Below, one piece after another: positions 1 through 7,605 of a DNA stretch of 44,642 bases. The notes under the pieces are model-generated. The model was not told the origin of the DNA. It did no database searches and saw only the letters and a program-made list of their open reading frames with translations. The stretch comes from Akkermansiaceae bacterium (GTDB taxonomy: Bacteria; Verrucomicrobiota; Verrucomicrobiia; Verrucomicrobiales; Akkermansiaceae), in contig JAPKDA010000009.1 of the NCBI GenBank assembly GCA_028822695.1, forward strand, positions 1 to 44,642, read 5' to 3'. Numbering within the stretch: the stretch's first letter is position 1; each line of letters opens with the position of its first letter. A program made the position numbers and the translations under genes.

Positions 1-60
1 CTTCTTGGCGGGAGCCTTCTTGGCGGGAGCCTTCTTGGCGGGAGCCTTCTTGGCGGGAGC
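1..60. repeat. 15-bp tandem repeat inside the H1-like gene
   Basis: Four exact head-to-tail copies of CTTCTTGGCGGGAGC fill bases 1-60 and run off the window edge. On the coding strand each copy gives five residues of the K-A-P-A-K series. Because the unit is 15 bases, copy-number change would preserve the reading frame. Confidence 0.95.
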
Positions 61-276
61 CTTCTTTTTTACAGGGGCTTTCTTCGTGGCGGCCTTCTTT
101 TTAGCAGGGGCCGTTTTTTTTACCGCCTTTTTGGCGGGGGCCTTCTTTTTGGTCACCTTTTTGGCGGCCGTCTTCGCTGCTTTTTTGGCGGGGGCCTTCT
201 TCTTAGTCACCTTATTGGCAGTTTTTTTGACTGCTTTCTTGGTGGTCTTTTTTGCTGCGACTTTCTTTTTCGCCAT
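1..276 (-). CDS. Histone H1-like Lys/Ala/Pro-rich DNA-binding protein (C-terminus outside window)
   Basis: The minus-strand ATG at 276 opens a frame that is still open at base 1, so 92 codons are visible and the end is missing. The product is almost only Lys, Ala, Pro, Thr and Val, in AAKK, TKKK and KAPAKK patterns, like the C-terminal tail of eukaryotic histone H1 and bacterial H1-like proteins (Hc1/Hc2, AlgP type). Such proteins bind and compact DNA through charge, and that role is inferred here from composition alone. The last 20 visible codons are a perfect 15-base tandem repeat, so length probably varies between strains. It lies downstream of dnaG in the same direction, 109 bases away. 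No Shine-Dalgarno-like sequence precedes the ATG. Confidence 0.8.
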   Translation of the reverse strand, partial: MAKKKVAAKKTTKKAVKKTANKVTKKKAPAKKAAKTAAKKVTKKKAPAKKAVKKTAPAKKKAATKKAPVKKKAPAKKAPAKKAPAKKAPAKK

Positions 277-385
277 AGGGCCGTGAGGAGCTGAGATAGT
301 GGAAAATGGATCACTAACCCATGATAGTAAGCCGGATGGCCCACAGGGGAAGCTGGGCGGACTGTTCGTGACCCAGCGGGGCTGG

Positions 386-2176
386 TCAAGAGTTTTTGGC
401 TGCCTTGATTAAACTTTGTAGGTCCTTAATTTCCTGCACCAACTCGGACATGTTTTCTGGGGATAAGTTTGGATCCCGAAGTCGGGCCTCGGTGGCGCTA
501 ATTCGACGGACGAGAGCCATGAGGGAGAGGGTTCCAAAGACTTCTCCCGCTTCATCGAGGGGGTTCTCGGAGATCGGGTCCTCCAGGAGGGGGTAGAGGG
601 CGGCCTGATCGGGTGATTCGAGTGAGGTCAGAAAGCTATTCACAGCGGCGAGGGAGGAGGAATCGGGCCGTTTGGCGAGGATGTGGCGGAGGAGTAGCTC
701 TCCTTCCCGGCCCTCGATGGCATCGAGAAGGGGTTCGGTTTGTTCACAGAGCCAGTCGAGGACCCCCTGCGACTGGAGGCAGAGGCGGCAGAGTGCGGCC
801 ACGGAGCGGTGGAGGGGGGTGGGAGGGAGGGGGCCGGATTGTTCGGAATCCTGAGCGCTGCGGCGGGGCGGGCGGTTTTTGACATTGTTGACGGCCTGTC
901 GGAACTCGCTTGTTCCAATGCCCAAGCGGGTCGAAACGTGGTTGACGGCCGTGTCCTTGGTGACTTGATCGGTCAGGACTGAGATCAGCGACGCCATTTC
1001 CCTCCCGAGATCTGCGAGTTGGCCTGGTTGATTCAGATCACGGAGTTTGCGTTCGTGGGAGATCTTGAAGTCAAAGAACTCGGGAGCCTCATCGATGAGC
1101 TTCTGGAAGGGCTCGATGCCGAACTGTTTGATGAAGGTGTCGGGGTCTTCGCCGTCGGGGAGGGTGATCGCCCTGACGTTCAGGGATTGTGGGGCGAGTT
1201 CACGGAAGGCCCGTTCCACGGCTTTGTAGCCGGCGCTATCGGAGTCATAGCAAATGACGATGTCATCTGTATAGCGTTTGAGAATCCGGGCGTGATCGGT
1301 GGTGAACGCTGTTCCCAGGGGGGCAACGGCATTTTCGATTCCTGCTTCGTGGCAGGCGATGGCGTCGATTTGTCCCTCACAAATGAGTCCGCAGTGCATT
1401 TTGGACATGTGGCGCCGGGCACGGTCGAGAGCGAAAATGACTTTGGATTTCTTAAAAATCGGAGTCTCGGGCGAGTTGATGTATTTGCCGCTCTTTGGGT
1501 CCTCACGGAGTTGGCGTCCACTGAAGGCGATCACGTTTCCGAGGTCGTCGTTGACAGGGAACATGAGACGGTCGCGGAAACGAACGTAGATGCCGCCGGC
1601 TTCTTTCTTCAGGGCGATGCCCGAGTCGACGAGCTCCCGACCGGTGAACTTTGCCTCGCGGGCCCAGTTGAGGAAGGTATTTGGGTTCTCGGGCATCCAT
1701 CCGAGCATCCAGCGTTTGGCCATTTCGGCGTCGAACCCGCGGGACTTGAGGTAGTCCCGGCCGTGTTGCGCCGCGGGATCCTTCATGAGGAGGCGGTGCA
1801 TGAACTCTGTGGCTTGTTTGTGGAGTTCGATGAGTCGTCCCCGGCTGCGCCGGCGGCGTTCGGCTTCGGGGTCGTAGGCTTCCTCGGTGATGGCGATCCC
1901 GGCCCGCTGGGCGAGTTTGCGAATGGCTTCCGGGAAAGGGAGGTTTTCGTAGGCCATGACGAAGCCGACGGCACTGCCGCCCTCGCCGCAGCCGAAGCAT
2001 TTGTAGCTTTGCCGGCCGGGGTTGACGGAGAAGGAGGGGGTTTTCTCGTTGTGGAAGGGGCAGAGGGCTTTGAAGACGGAGCCGGCGCGTTTGAGGGGAA
2101 AGTAGGAGCCGATCAGGTCCACGATATCAGTCGCGGCCAAGATCTGTTCGACGATTTCCTCGGGGATGCGTGCCAT
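386..2176 (-). CDS. dnaG: DNA primase DnaG
   Basis: A 596-residue protein with the standard primase order. The N-terminal CHC2 zinc finger has C39, H42, C60 and C63 (ALCPFHNEKTPSF then YKCFGCGEGG). The RNA-polymerase core domain includes YVRFRDRLMFP near 197-207 and the INSPETPIFKK signature near 233-243. The Toprim domain has E267 in LICEGQIDAI and the metal-binding DSDSAG with D311 and D313. It makes the RNA primers for lagging-strand synthesis and works with the replicative helicase through its C-terminal domain. Length is normal for bacterial DnaG. The usual rpsU-dnaG-rpoD arrangement is not seen. Upstream lies a divergent NfeD-type gene, and the 151-base gap between them must hold both promoters. 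Confidence 0.97.
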   Translation of the reverse strand: MARIPEEIVEQILAATDIVDLIGSYFPLKRAGSVFKALCPFHNEKTPSFSVNPGRQSYKCFGCGEGGSAVGFVMAYENLPFPEAIRKLAQRAGIAITEEAYDPEAERRRRSRGRLIELHKQATEFMHRLLMKDPAAQHGRDYLKSRGFDAEMAKRWMLGWMPENPNTFLNWAREAKFTGRELVDSGIALKKEAGGIYVRFRDRLMFPVNDDLGNVIAFSGRQLREDPKSGKYINSPETPIFKKSKVIFALDRARRHMSKMHCGLICEGQIDAIACHEAGIENAVAPLGTAFTTDHARILKRYTDDIVICYDSDSAGYKAVERAFRELAPQSLNVRAITLPDGEDPDTFIKQFGIEPFQKLIDEAPEFFDFKISHERKLRDLNQPGQLADLGREMASLISVLTDQVTKDTAVNHVSTRLGIGTSEFRQAVNNVKNRPPRRSAQDSEQSGPLPPTPLHRSVAALCRLCLQSQGVLDWLCEQTEPLLDAIEGREGELLLRHILAKRPDSSSLAAVNSFLTSLESPDQAALYPLLEDPISENPLDEAGEVFGTLSLMALVRRISATEARLRDPNLSPENMSELVQEIKDLQSLIKAAKNS

Positions 2177-2327
2177 CTTCGGGGTGAAGATAACTAGTGG
2201 GAGGCGCTTGCCAATACCGGGTATTTTCGATGTGAGTTGTTCACAGAGGGAGAGGGGGCTTGGACGAAATATAGAATGAACGGAATTTTATAGGGAGCGG
2301 GACGGGGGAAACGGGTATAGTTCGGCC

Positions 2328-3806
2328 ATGAAGATGATTTTGTGGTGGATGATGGCCTTGTTGCCGACGGTCCTTGGTGCGGTGGAGGCCGAGAAGAAGG
2401 AGGAAGCGCCGGTGAAGGAAGGGGATAAGAGGGTCTTTGGGAAGTCGGAGGAGGCGAGTTACGCGGGGCGGGTGGTGGTGATCAAGGTGGGGGAGAAGGA
2501 TTTGACGAATATGCAGAGCTTCAAGTTTATGCGTCGGACCTTGAAGCGGGCTGATGCTGAGGGGGCGAAGGCAGTGGTATTTGATATCCACACCCCGGGG
2601 GGGTATGCATGGCAGACCAGCGATTTGATGATGAACGATCTCGGCAATCTCCAGGTGCCGTCATTCGCGTTCGTGAACAGCAAGGCGATGTCGGCGGGAG
2701 CGTTGATCTCGGTAGCGACGGATGGGATTTACATGAAGCCGATCGCGGCGATTGGCGCGGCAGGTCTGGTGTCGGGTGATGGGACGACGATCGATGACGT
2801 GATGCGGGCGAAGATTGAATCGGCCTATGATGCCTTCGTGCGGTCAGTGGTGAAGAAGAAGGGACACAATCTGGATGTGGTGAGGGCGATGATGTTCACG
2901 AAACAGGAGTATGAATTTGGAGAGCTTAAAATTGGAAATGATGCGCTACTAACTCTGACCTCTGATGAAGCGGTGGGGGATTATGATGGCTCGCCGTTGT
3001 TGGCGCGGGGGATCGTAAACAGTATTGAGGAGTTGCTTGAGAAAGAGGGGATGGCGGATGTTCCGGTGGTGGCGGCGGAGCCGACGGCATTCGAGAAGTT
3101 GGCGTGGTGGGTGAAGTATCTCTCGCCGGTCTTGATCCTGGTTGGGGTTGGCGCGGCCTATGCGGAGATGAAGGTGCCTGGTTTCGGTGTCGGCGGTGCG
3201 ATCTCGCTGATCGCGTTTGGCTTTTTCTTCTTTGGCAACTATGCGGCCGGGAATATGGCTGGCTACGAATTGGCGGCGGTGTTTGCGGTGGGGATGATAT
3301 TGATCGCGCTGGAGGTGTTTGTGATTCCGGGGACGGGGATTGCTGGGATCGTGGGAATTATTCTGGTGATTGGTTCGTTGCTTCTGGCGATGGTGGATTC
3401 GATTGATTTTGCGGACTTCGGCAACAAGGAGGTGAGTTCCGGGCCTGGCCTTCTCGAGTTGATTTCCTGGCCGGCGATGAGTCTGGCCCTGGGATTGGTT
3501 GGCGGGATGCTGCTGATGATGTTCATGATGCGCTTTTTGCCGAGCACTCCGTTGTTTGGTTTCCTGACGATCAAGAAGGCCCTGTCGAGTGGCGCATCCA
3601 TCGATAGTGCAGCCAATAGCAGCGAGGGTCGGGTCGGGTGGACCGGAGAGGCGATCACTGACCTGCGTCCAACCGGAAAGGCAGACTTTCAGGATGAGAC
3701 AGTCGACGTGACCACGAAGGGCGACTTCGTAAAGAAAGGCGCGAAGGTGCGAATCACCTCAGAGGGCGGGATGGGTGTCGTCGTGCATGAGATAGAGGGT
3801 GTGTGA
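2328..3806 (+). CDS. NfeD-family membrane-bound serine protease (ClpP-class), long form
   Basis: A 492-residue protein resembling long NfeD (NfeD1b) proteins: signal segment, ClpP-like protease domain, several membrane helices, C-terminal OB-fold. The first 18 residues form a signal or anchor helix. The protease domain (about 48-245) carries the nucleophile motif MSAGA with S122, and K162 lies 40 residues later, matching the Ser-Lys dyad spacing known for the archaeal 1510-N homologue. Four or five hydrophobic helices follow from about 265 to 400, then a soluble region ending in a beta-rich OB-fold (about 425-492). Related proteases cleave stomatin C-termini and help membrane quality control. 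No stomatin/floT gene is next to this one. Divergent from dnaG. Confidence 0.87.
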   Translation: MKMILWWMMALLPTVLGAVEAEKKEEAPVKEGDKRVFGKSEEASYAGRVVVIKVGEKDLTNMQSFKFMRRTLKRADAEGAKAVVFDIHTPGGYAWQTSDLMMNDLGNLQVPSFAFVNSKAMSAGALISVATDGIYMKPIAAIGAAGLVSGDGTTIDDVMRAKIESAYDAFVRSVVKKKGHNLDVVRAMMFTKQEYEFGELKIGNDALLTLTSDEAVGDYDGSPLLARGIVNSIEELLEKEGMADVPVVAAEPTAFEKLAWWVKYLSPVLILVGVGAAYAEMKVPGFGVGGAISLIAFGFFFFGNYAAGNMAGYELAAVFAVGMILIALEVFVIPGTGIAGIVGIILVIGSLLLAMVDSIDFADFGNKEVSSGPGLLELISWPAMSLALGLVGGMLLMMFMMRFLPSTPLFGFLTIKKALSSGASIDSAANSSEGRVGWTGEAITDLRPTGKADFQDETVDVTTKGDFVKKGAKVRITSEGGMGVVVHEIEGV

Positions 3807-4181
3807 TCAGTCTGGATTTTTCTCGCGGCCTTTCTTGAAGTCCTGGCAATAGCGCTCGGCGTTTTCGATGGAGTATTTGTTTTCCAGATTGACGTCGTTG
3901 AGGCTGGAGTTGGCGCCCCATGAAAAGATGCGCTCGAACATGGGGAATCATTTTGCGTCGCGGATGCTGTCCATGAAGTGGGCTTCGTGCTCCTTTTTCT
4001 TGATGCCCATTTCGTAGAGGGCTTCGTCGTGTTCGATTTGCTGGACGGCAGCTTTTTCCCCAGGGTCGCGGAGTGAACCGGCGTGTCCGATGTGGGCGAA
4101 GGACGCGGCCCTCTCCGCGGAGTAGGCCGGTTGGAGGGGTTTGACGAGTCGGGGGTGGTCGAGGGGTATCGGGGGCTTAAC
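3807..4181 (-). pseudogene. Decayed ferritin-like / Coq7-like di-iron protein gene
   Basis: One frame of 125 codons reads as a coherent protein but lacks a start codon and is cut by a stop. It contains YSAERAASFAHIGHAGSLRD, then QIEHDEALYEMG and KKEHEAHFMDSIRDAK, then an in-frame TGA at 3948-3950, then FPMFERIFSWGANSSLND to a final TGA at 3807. The E..H, E..HE and HE patterns are those of the ferritin-like/Coq7 (demethoxyubiquinone hydroxylase-like) helical di-iron fold. From memory, relatives carry Trp-Phe-Pro where the TGA sits, so a TGG to TGA change is likely. No ATG, GTG or TTG precedes the conserved start. The frame begins exactly at the end of the DUF3303 gene, so it was probably once translationally coupled to it. 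The family assignment is from motif memory. Confidence 0.6.
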
Positions 4182-4473
4182 CTTCGATTTCGATCTGGCT
4201 TCCGATGGCGCGGGCGGTGTCGTCGTCGACGACCACGGAGATGTCGAGATCCATGAACTGGTTCCAATTCAGCGTATAGGAGGTGAGATCTTCGGCGCTG
4301 TCTACTTCGAAGACGGCGGCGCCGGTTCCTCGGACGAGGTCATGCCAACGGCCGAGGAGTTTCATGTTGCCGCCCATGAGGGACTCTTCCTCTTCCTGGG
4401 TCATTTGAGAAAAGAGAGCGAGGGTCTCGTGGAGTTTTCCTTCGTGCATTTTCCAGGTAATGAGGAATTTCAT
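4177..4473 (-). CDS. DUF3303 family small protein
   Basis: A 98-residue cytoplasmic protein starting MKFLITWKMHEGK. It shows the family's typical layout: an opening beta strand with W, a helix, G.W(H)D, G.AVFEVDS, and a W..FMDLDISVVVDDD end. DUF3303 proteins are small ferredoxin-fold (dimeric alpha-beta barrel-like) proteins of unknown function. The ATG at 4473 is the only reasonable start. The TAA at 4177 abuts the start of the decayed ferritin-like gene, so the two were probably one transcription unit. Confidence 0.8.
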   Translation of the reverse strand: MKFLITWKMHEGKLHETLALFSQMTQEEEESLMGGNMKLLGRWHDLVRGTGAAVFEVDSAEDLTSYTLNWNQFMDLDISVVVDDDTARAIGSQIEIEG

Positions 4474-4788
4474 GGGTTGGAGTTTGGTGAGTTGTTGGTG
4501 CGAAGAGAACCTTAAAATTTATTGGAGAGGGAGAGGGGAGACAATCTCGAGTTGAGCGGCGTTTTTTGTGCACAACTTCATGCGTAGGGTGTGGGCGATT
4601 TTTGTTGGGAGTAGTTTATAGCAATACCCGTCAAAGCTGTTGTGTCGCTTGTAGTTTGGAGGATGTTGGGGATTTATCGGGCAGGTTCAAAAGTTGAAGC
4701 ACTCCGAGGTCGCGTGGTGGTGGGTTTTGTGTAAATCTGAAATATGGGCGATTGCCAATCGTCCTATCCATGAACAACGCCATCCCCT
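4474..4788. other. Gene-poor spacer, 315 bp
   Basis: No convincing coding frame. The stretch is less G-biased and more AT-rich than its surroundings (for example around 4500-4530 and 4600-4640). A short perfect inverted repeat, CGATTG-C-CAATCG, lies at 4749-4761, just upstream of the 55-aa ORF, and could be a small operator. It serves as upstream region for both the DUF3303 gene (minus) and the small ORF (plus). Confidence 0.5.
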
Positions 4789-4956
4789 ATGAAAGTCAGA
4801 AAAAGTAATCGCCCAGCCGAATCGAAAGAACTCCTTTTACGGGAGTATTTCCTGAACGCATATCTCATCGCCCTGCTCAAGCAGGCCGGAAACCAAGTGC
4901 GATTGCAGCGCATGGTGACCGAGGAAGAGAGGAAGGAAGTGCTTGAAGCGGCATAA
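4789..4956 (+). CDS. Small hypothetical protein, 55 aa
   Basis: An ATG at 4789 opens 55 codons ending TAA at 4954-4956. The product begins MKVRKSNRPAESKELLLREY and continues as an amphipathic, mainly helical, charged chain ending EEERKEVLEAA. Leu, Glu, Lys and Arg dominate, and there is no signal peptide or membrane helix. Codon choice differs from neighbouring plus-strand genes because it lacks their G-ending bias, which may mean recent arrival, or a false ORF. A nearer-upstream ATG at 4770 gives only 12 codons in another frame. I do not recognise a family. The composition and the lack of a competing frame make it a reasonable candidate. Confidence 0.42.
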   Translation: MKVRKSNRPAESKELLLREYFLNAYLIALLKQAGNQVRLQRMVTEEERKEVLEAA

Positions 4957-5013
4957 ATGACGACGGTCCGCTGGTCCGATGACGACGGTGCGTGTGGTGC
5001 CATTGTTGCCGGT

Positions 5014-6138
5014 TCAGTCGTTGTTGAGTAATCGGTCGTTCAGGTAGTGACGGTAGATCTCGTAGAATGAGATCATGGAATCGATATCGATCCATTCCTC
5101 GCTGGAGTGGAGGTTGTGGCAGAGGGGGCGGGACATGATGACGGGAATGTTTTGCCTGGAGATGAAACGGGCATCGGAGCCGCCGTGTTCGCGGTGTTCA
5201 CGGGGGCGGTGACCGAGGACGGCCTCGCAGGCATCGAAGAAGGCGGGATCGGGTGAGAGGATGGTGGGTTCGGCGGCGATGAGTGTTTCGCTGGTGATGT
5301 TTGGCCCGATGTGGCTGGTGAGGTCGGCGAGGACGGACTGGCAATCTTGCGGGGCGGGGAAGCGGACGTCGAGAGTGGCCGTGGCGTGGGATGGAATGCG
5401 GTTGACGGAGCGGTTGGGGGTGTCGATGCGGGTGACCGAGCAGGTGGGGTGCCAGTGGAGGAGGTCGGCGTTGAGTGGCGGAAACTGAGATTGGATGGAG
5501 GCGATGGTAGTCTGCAGTTGTTCGAGGGCATTGTGACCGAGCCATGGTCGGGCGGCGTGGCAGGCGCGACCGGTGGATTCGAGTTTGAGTTGGAGGATGC
5601 CTTTTTCCTCCACGACAATGTCGTCGATGCCGCCGCCATCGGGAACCATGGCGACATTGCATTTAACGCCGAAGTCTTCGAAGAGGGCGCGGGTGCCATT
5701 GTCACCGCCGGATTCCTCGTCGGTGGTGATGGCGAGGCCGAGGGGGATGCCCGGGGATTGGAGGTGGAAGCGACGGAAGAGTTCGAGGAGGATGGCGACG
5801 ATGCCTTTCATGTCTCCGGTGCCGGGGCCGTAGATCCGATTGTCGCGGAGTTCGGATTTGTAGGTCGAGGCATCGGAGTGATGGACGACGTCGATGTGGG
5901 CGCAGAAGAGGACGTCGATGGGGTGATCGTTGGCGGGGCGGGCGACGAGGGAGGGCAGGCCGTTGGATTCGTAGAGGTCGACGGTGATGCCCTCGAGGCT
6001 TTCGAGGTGGTTGCGGACCCAGTGGATGGATCGTTGCAGTTCGTCGGGCCGCTCTGCGGACCCGGGAATGAGCACGAAGTCGCGGGTGAGGGAGATGAGG
6101 CGTTCGCGGAGGCGGGCGGTGTCGAGTTGTGAAGGCAT
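5014..6138 (-). CDS. M20-family metallo-hydrolase (ArgE/DapE-like)
   Basis: A 374-residue protein with all M20 metal and catalytic motifs: CAHIDVV with H81 and D83, YGPGTGDMKG with bridging D109, TTDEESGG with general base E141 and metal ligand E142, and D167 in MVPDGGG. The small dimerisation domain follows (about 185-290), then GGSDARF and a late His ligand in CHNLHSS. The family hydrolyses amide bonds of N-acyl amino acids or dipeptides with one or two zinc ions (acetylornithine deacetylase, succinyl-diaminopimelate desuccinylase, carboxypeptidase G). The substrate cannot be read from sequence. No arginine or lysine pathway gene is nearby. It is the third gene of a minus-strand series after a methyltransferase and an ATP-grasp ligase, 138 bases downstream of the ligase. 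That spacer holds a heptad array and a REP-like hairpin. Confidence 0.88.
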   Translation of the reverse strand: MPSQLDTARLRERLISLTRDFVLIPGSAERPDELQRSIHWVRNHLESLEGITVDLYESNGLPSLVARPANDHPIDVLFCAHIDVVHHSDASTYKSELRDNRIYGPGTGDMKGIVAILLELFRRFHLQSPGIPLGLAITTDEESGGDNGTRALFEDFGVKCNVAMVPDGGGIDDIVVEEKGILQLKLESTGRACHAARPWLGHNALEQLQTTIASIQSQFPPLNADLLHWHPTCSVTRIDTPNRSVNRIPSHATATLDVRFPAPQDCQSVLADLTSHIGPNITSETLIAAEPTILSPDPAFFDACEAVLGHRPREHREHGGSDARFISRQNIPVIMSRPLCHNLHSSEEWIDIDSMISFYEIYRHYLNDRLLNND

Positions 6139-6146
6139 GTGGGGAA

Positions 6147-6230
6147 GTGGTCGGTAGTCGGAGGATGGGGCGGAGGGGGGTGATGATTTAGGAGTTTTGA
6201 AGATGGAGGTGGGGAGAGAATTGCGGCTGG
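6147..6230. repeat. Degenerate 7-base periodic repeat between ATP-grasp and M20 genes
   Basis: From about 6149 the spacer can be cut into 7-base units that mostly begin purine-G: GGTCGGT, AGTCGGA, GGATGGG and so on. The clearest part is the first three units and the periodicity fades further right. The array lies just upstream of the M20 start codon at 6138. Confidence 0.55.
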
Positions 6231-6245
6231 CGCCGGGGGGTGATC

Positions 6246-6276
6246 ACGACCGAGACGGTCATGCCACGTGCCACAT
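6246..6276. repeat. REP-like hairpin of the GACCG-AGA-CGGTC family
   Basis: GACCGAGACGGTC lies at 6248-6260 and is followed by ATGCCACG. The stem is 5-6 bp with an AGA loop. It starts 17 bases after the ATP-grasp stop codon, reading on the minus strand. Copies of the same core occur near 14639, 15911, 23678, 25583 and 41750. It may attenuate or terminate transcription, or it may be a mobile REP element. Confidence 0.75.
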
Positions 6277-7605
6277 TTAGTCGCGGGTGAAGTGGAGGTT
6301 TTTTTGGTGGAGGGTGCGTGACATGGTTTCGTGGAGGGACTGGTGGCTGGGGCCGAGGATGAGGAATTGTCCTTTGGCGACGAGTCCATCGGGAGTGGAG
6401 TTGAAATTGACGGGGAGGACACCGGATTTCCGGCCTGGTGTGTAGAGGAGGTCGGCTTGGGAGAGTTGGTCGAAGACGTTCCGGCTTTCCATGGGGTCGG
6501 AGAGGAGGAGATTGCGCATGAGCCAAGAGCCTCCTTTCTGGAAGTGCCGGGCGAGGAGGGAAGGATAGGTCGCTCCGGTGACGCGTGCATTGATTTCGCA
6601 AATGCGGATGTCGACGTTGCCATCATTGTGAAAGGCGAGATGGAAGTCGGTGCTGCCGGTGCCCCGATAACCTTGGGCATGAAGCCAGAGGGCGGTGAGT
6701 TTGGCCTGTCGGAGGAGTTCCTCGCTGACGGCGGGTTCGAGTGGGGGCTCGGGAGGAGCGATGTTGCCTTCGTGGACGCTGTCGACGCTGAGGATCTGGT
6801 CGGTGAGGTCGTAGAGGTGGACGGACTCTTCGGTGATCAAGAACTGGACGCTGGGCGAAGTGACCTTGGTGATGTCGTCGAGGGTGTCATCGATCCAGCC
6901 CTGGACGAGGCAAGGTCCATCGAAGAAGTAGTGGGCGGGGATGGGGGGAGGGTTGTTGGCATTGGCGCGGACGAGGCCGATACCGGAGGCGCCGACGGCG
7001 GCCTTGATGACGATGTGGTGGTAGCCTTGTTTTGCGAGGGCGGCACCAGCCGGGGCGATGCCGTCGGGGTTGGCGGCATCGATGGTATCGAAGATCGGTT
7101 CTCCGTTTTCCTCGAGGAAGTGGTGGAGGAGGTACTTGTTGTTTCCCCGGTGGCTGCCATCGACCGTGCCGGCCAGTGGTGTGTCGGTGGTTTCGGCGAG
7201 GTGGGCGAGGCGTTCGTCAGTGACGAATCCGTCGATGAAGCATCCGGGTGAGTTGCGGACTGCGTTCTCAATTTCCGGGGTGATGGCGTCGTCGATGCCG
7301 CAGAAGAGAAGATGGGGCAAGCGGAGGCCGAGGGAGTGGGTGAGGTATTCGTGGAAGCCGGGAAGGGGAGGGCGCTCGAGGATGAGGATGTTGTCGGGTC
7401 CGTCCCAGAGGAGGCCGAGGGCAGGGAGGAGGCGTCCGCCGTAGGAGTCGAGCGTGTGGACGGTGGCCCGGAGCTCATCGGTGAGGGCCTGGTTGTCGAA
7501 GAAGATGTATTGGAGGTTCGCGAAGAAGGCAACGGAGCCCGGTCGGGCGGGCGGGAGTTCGCCGAGATGGGCATTGATGGCAGGCTTATGTGATCCGTTT
7601 TTCAA
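6277..7605 (-). CDS. ATP-grasp ligase with pre-ATP-grasp N-terminal domain (PGM1-like)
   Basis: A 442-residue protein. Residues 20-150 resemble a pre-ATP-grasp Rossmann-type domain. From about 160 an ATP-grasp fold follows: HIVIKAAVGASGIGLVRA with K201 and a glycine-rich loop at 205-210, CLVQGWIDD (adenine-side hinge), and the metal-binding EINARVTGATYP with E337 and N339. ATP-grasp enzymes join a carboxylate, through acyl phosphate, to an amine or thiol. The domain order recalls PGM1-type peptide ligases, so an amide bond between amino acids or peptides is a fair guess, but the substrate is unknown. The only available start is TTG at 7605, overlapping the methyltransferase stop (TTGA), so coupled translation is likely. 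A heptad repeat covers this junction, so the true start may have been altered. Confidence 0.8.
   Translation of the reverse strand: MKNGSHKPAINAHLGELPPARPGSVAFFANLQYIFFDNQALTDELRATVHTLDSYGGRLLPALGLLWDGPDNILILERPPLPGFHEYLTHSLGLRLPHLLFCGIDDAITPEIENAVRNSPGCFIDGFVTDERLAHLAETTDTPLAGTVDGSHRGNNKYLLHHFLEENGEPIFDTIDAANPDGIAPAGAALAKQGYHHIVIKAAVGASGIGLVRANANNPPPIPAHYFFDGPCLVQGWIDDTLDDITKVTSPSVQFLITEESVHLYDLTDQILSVDSVHEGNIAPPEPPLEPAVSEELLRQAKLTALWLHAQGYRGTGSTDFHLAFHNDGNVDIRICEINARVTGATYPSLLARHFQKGGSWLMRNLLLSDPMESRNVFDQLSQADLLYTPGRKSGVLPVNFNSTPDGLVAKGQFLILGPSHQSLHETMSRTLHQKNLHFTRD

Noticed and set aside
1-60. CRISPR array from the short tandem repeat
   Set aside because: No spacers separate the copies; it is an in-frame coding tandem repeat.
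1019-2197. Long plus-strand frame opposite dnaG (392 codons)
   Set aside because: It is the mirror of dnaG: low-complexity Gly/Val/Glu/Phe composition with no motifs. DnaG on the other strand has all its catalytic motifs.
2177-2327. Sigma-70 promoters between dnaG and the NfeD-type gene
   Set aside because: TTGGAC and TATAG-like strings exist near 2259-2295 but not with 16-18 base spacing, so I do not claim a promoter.
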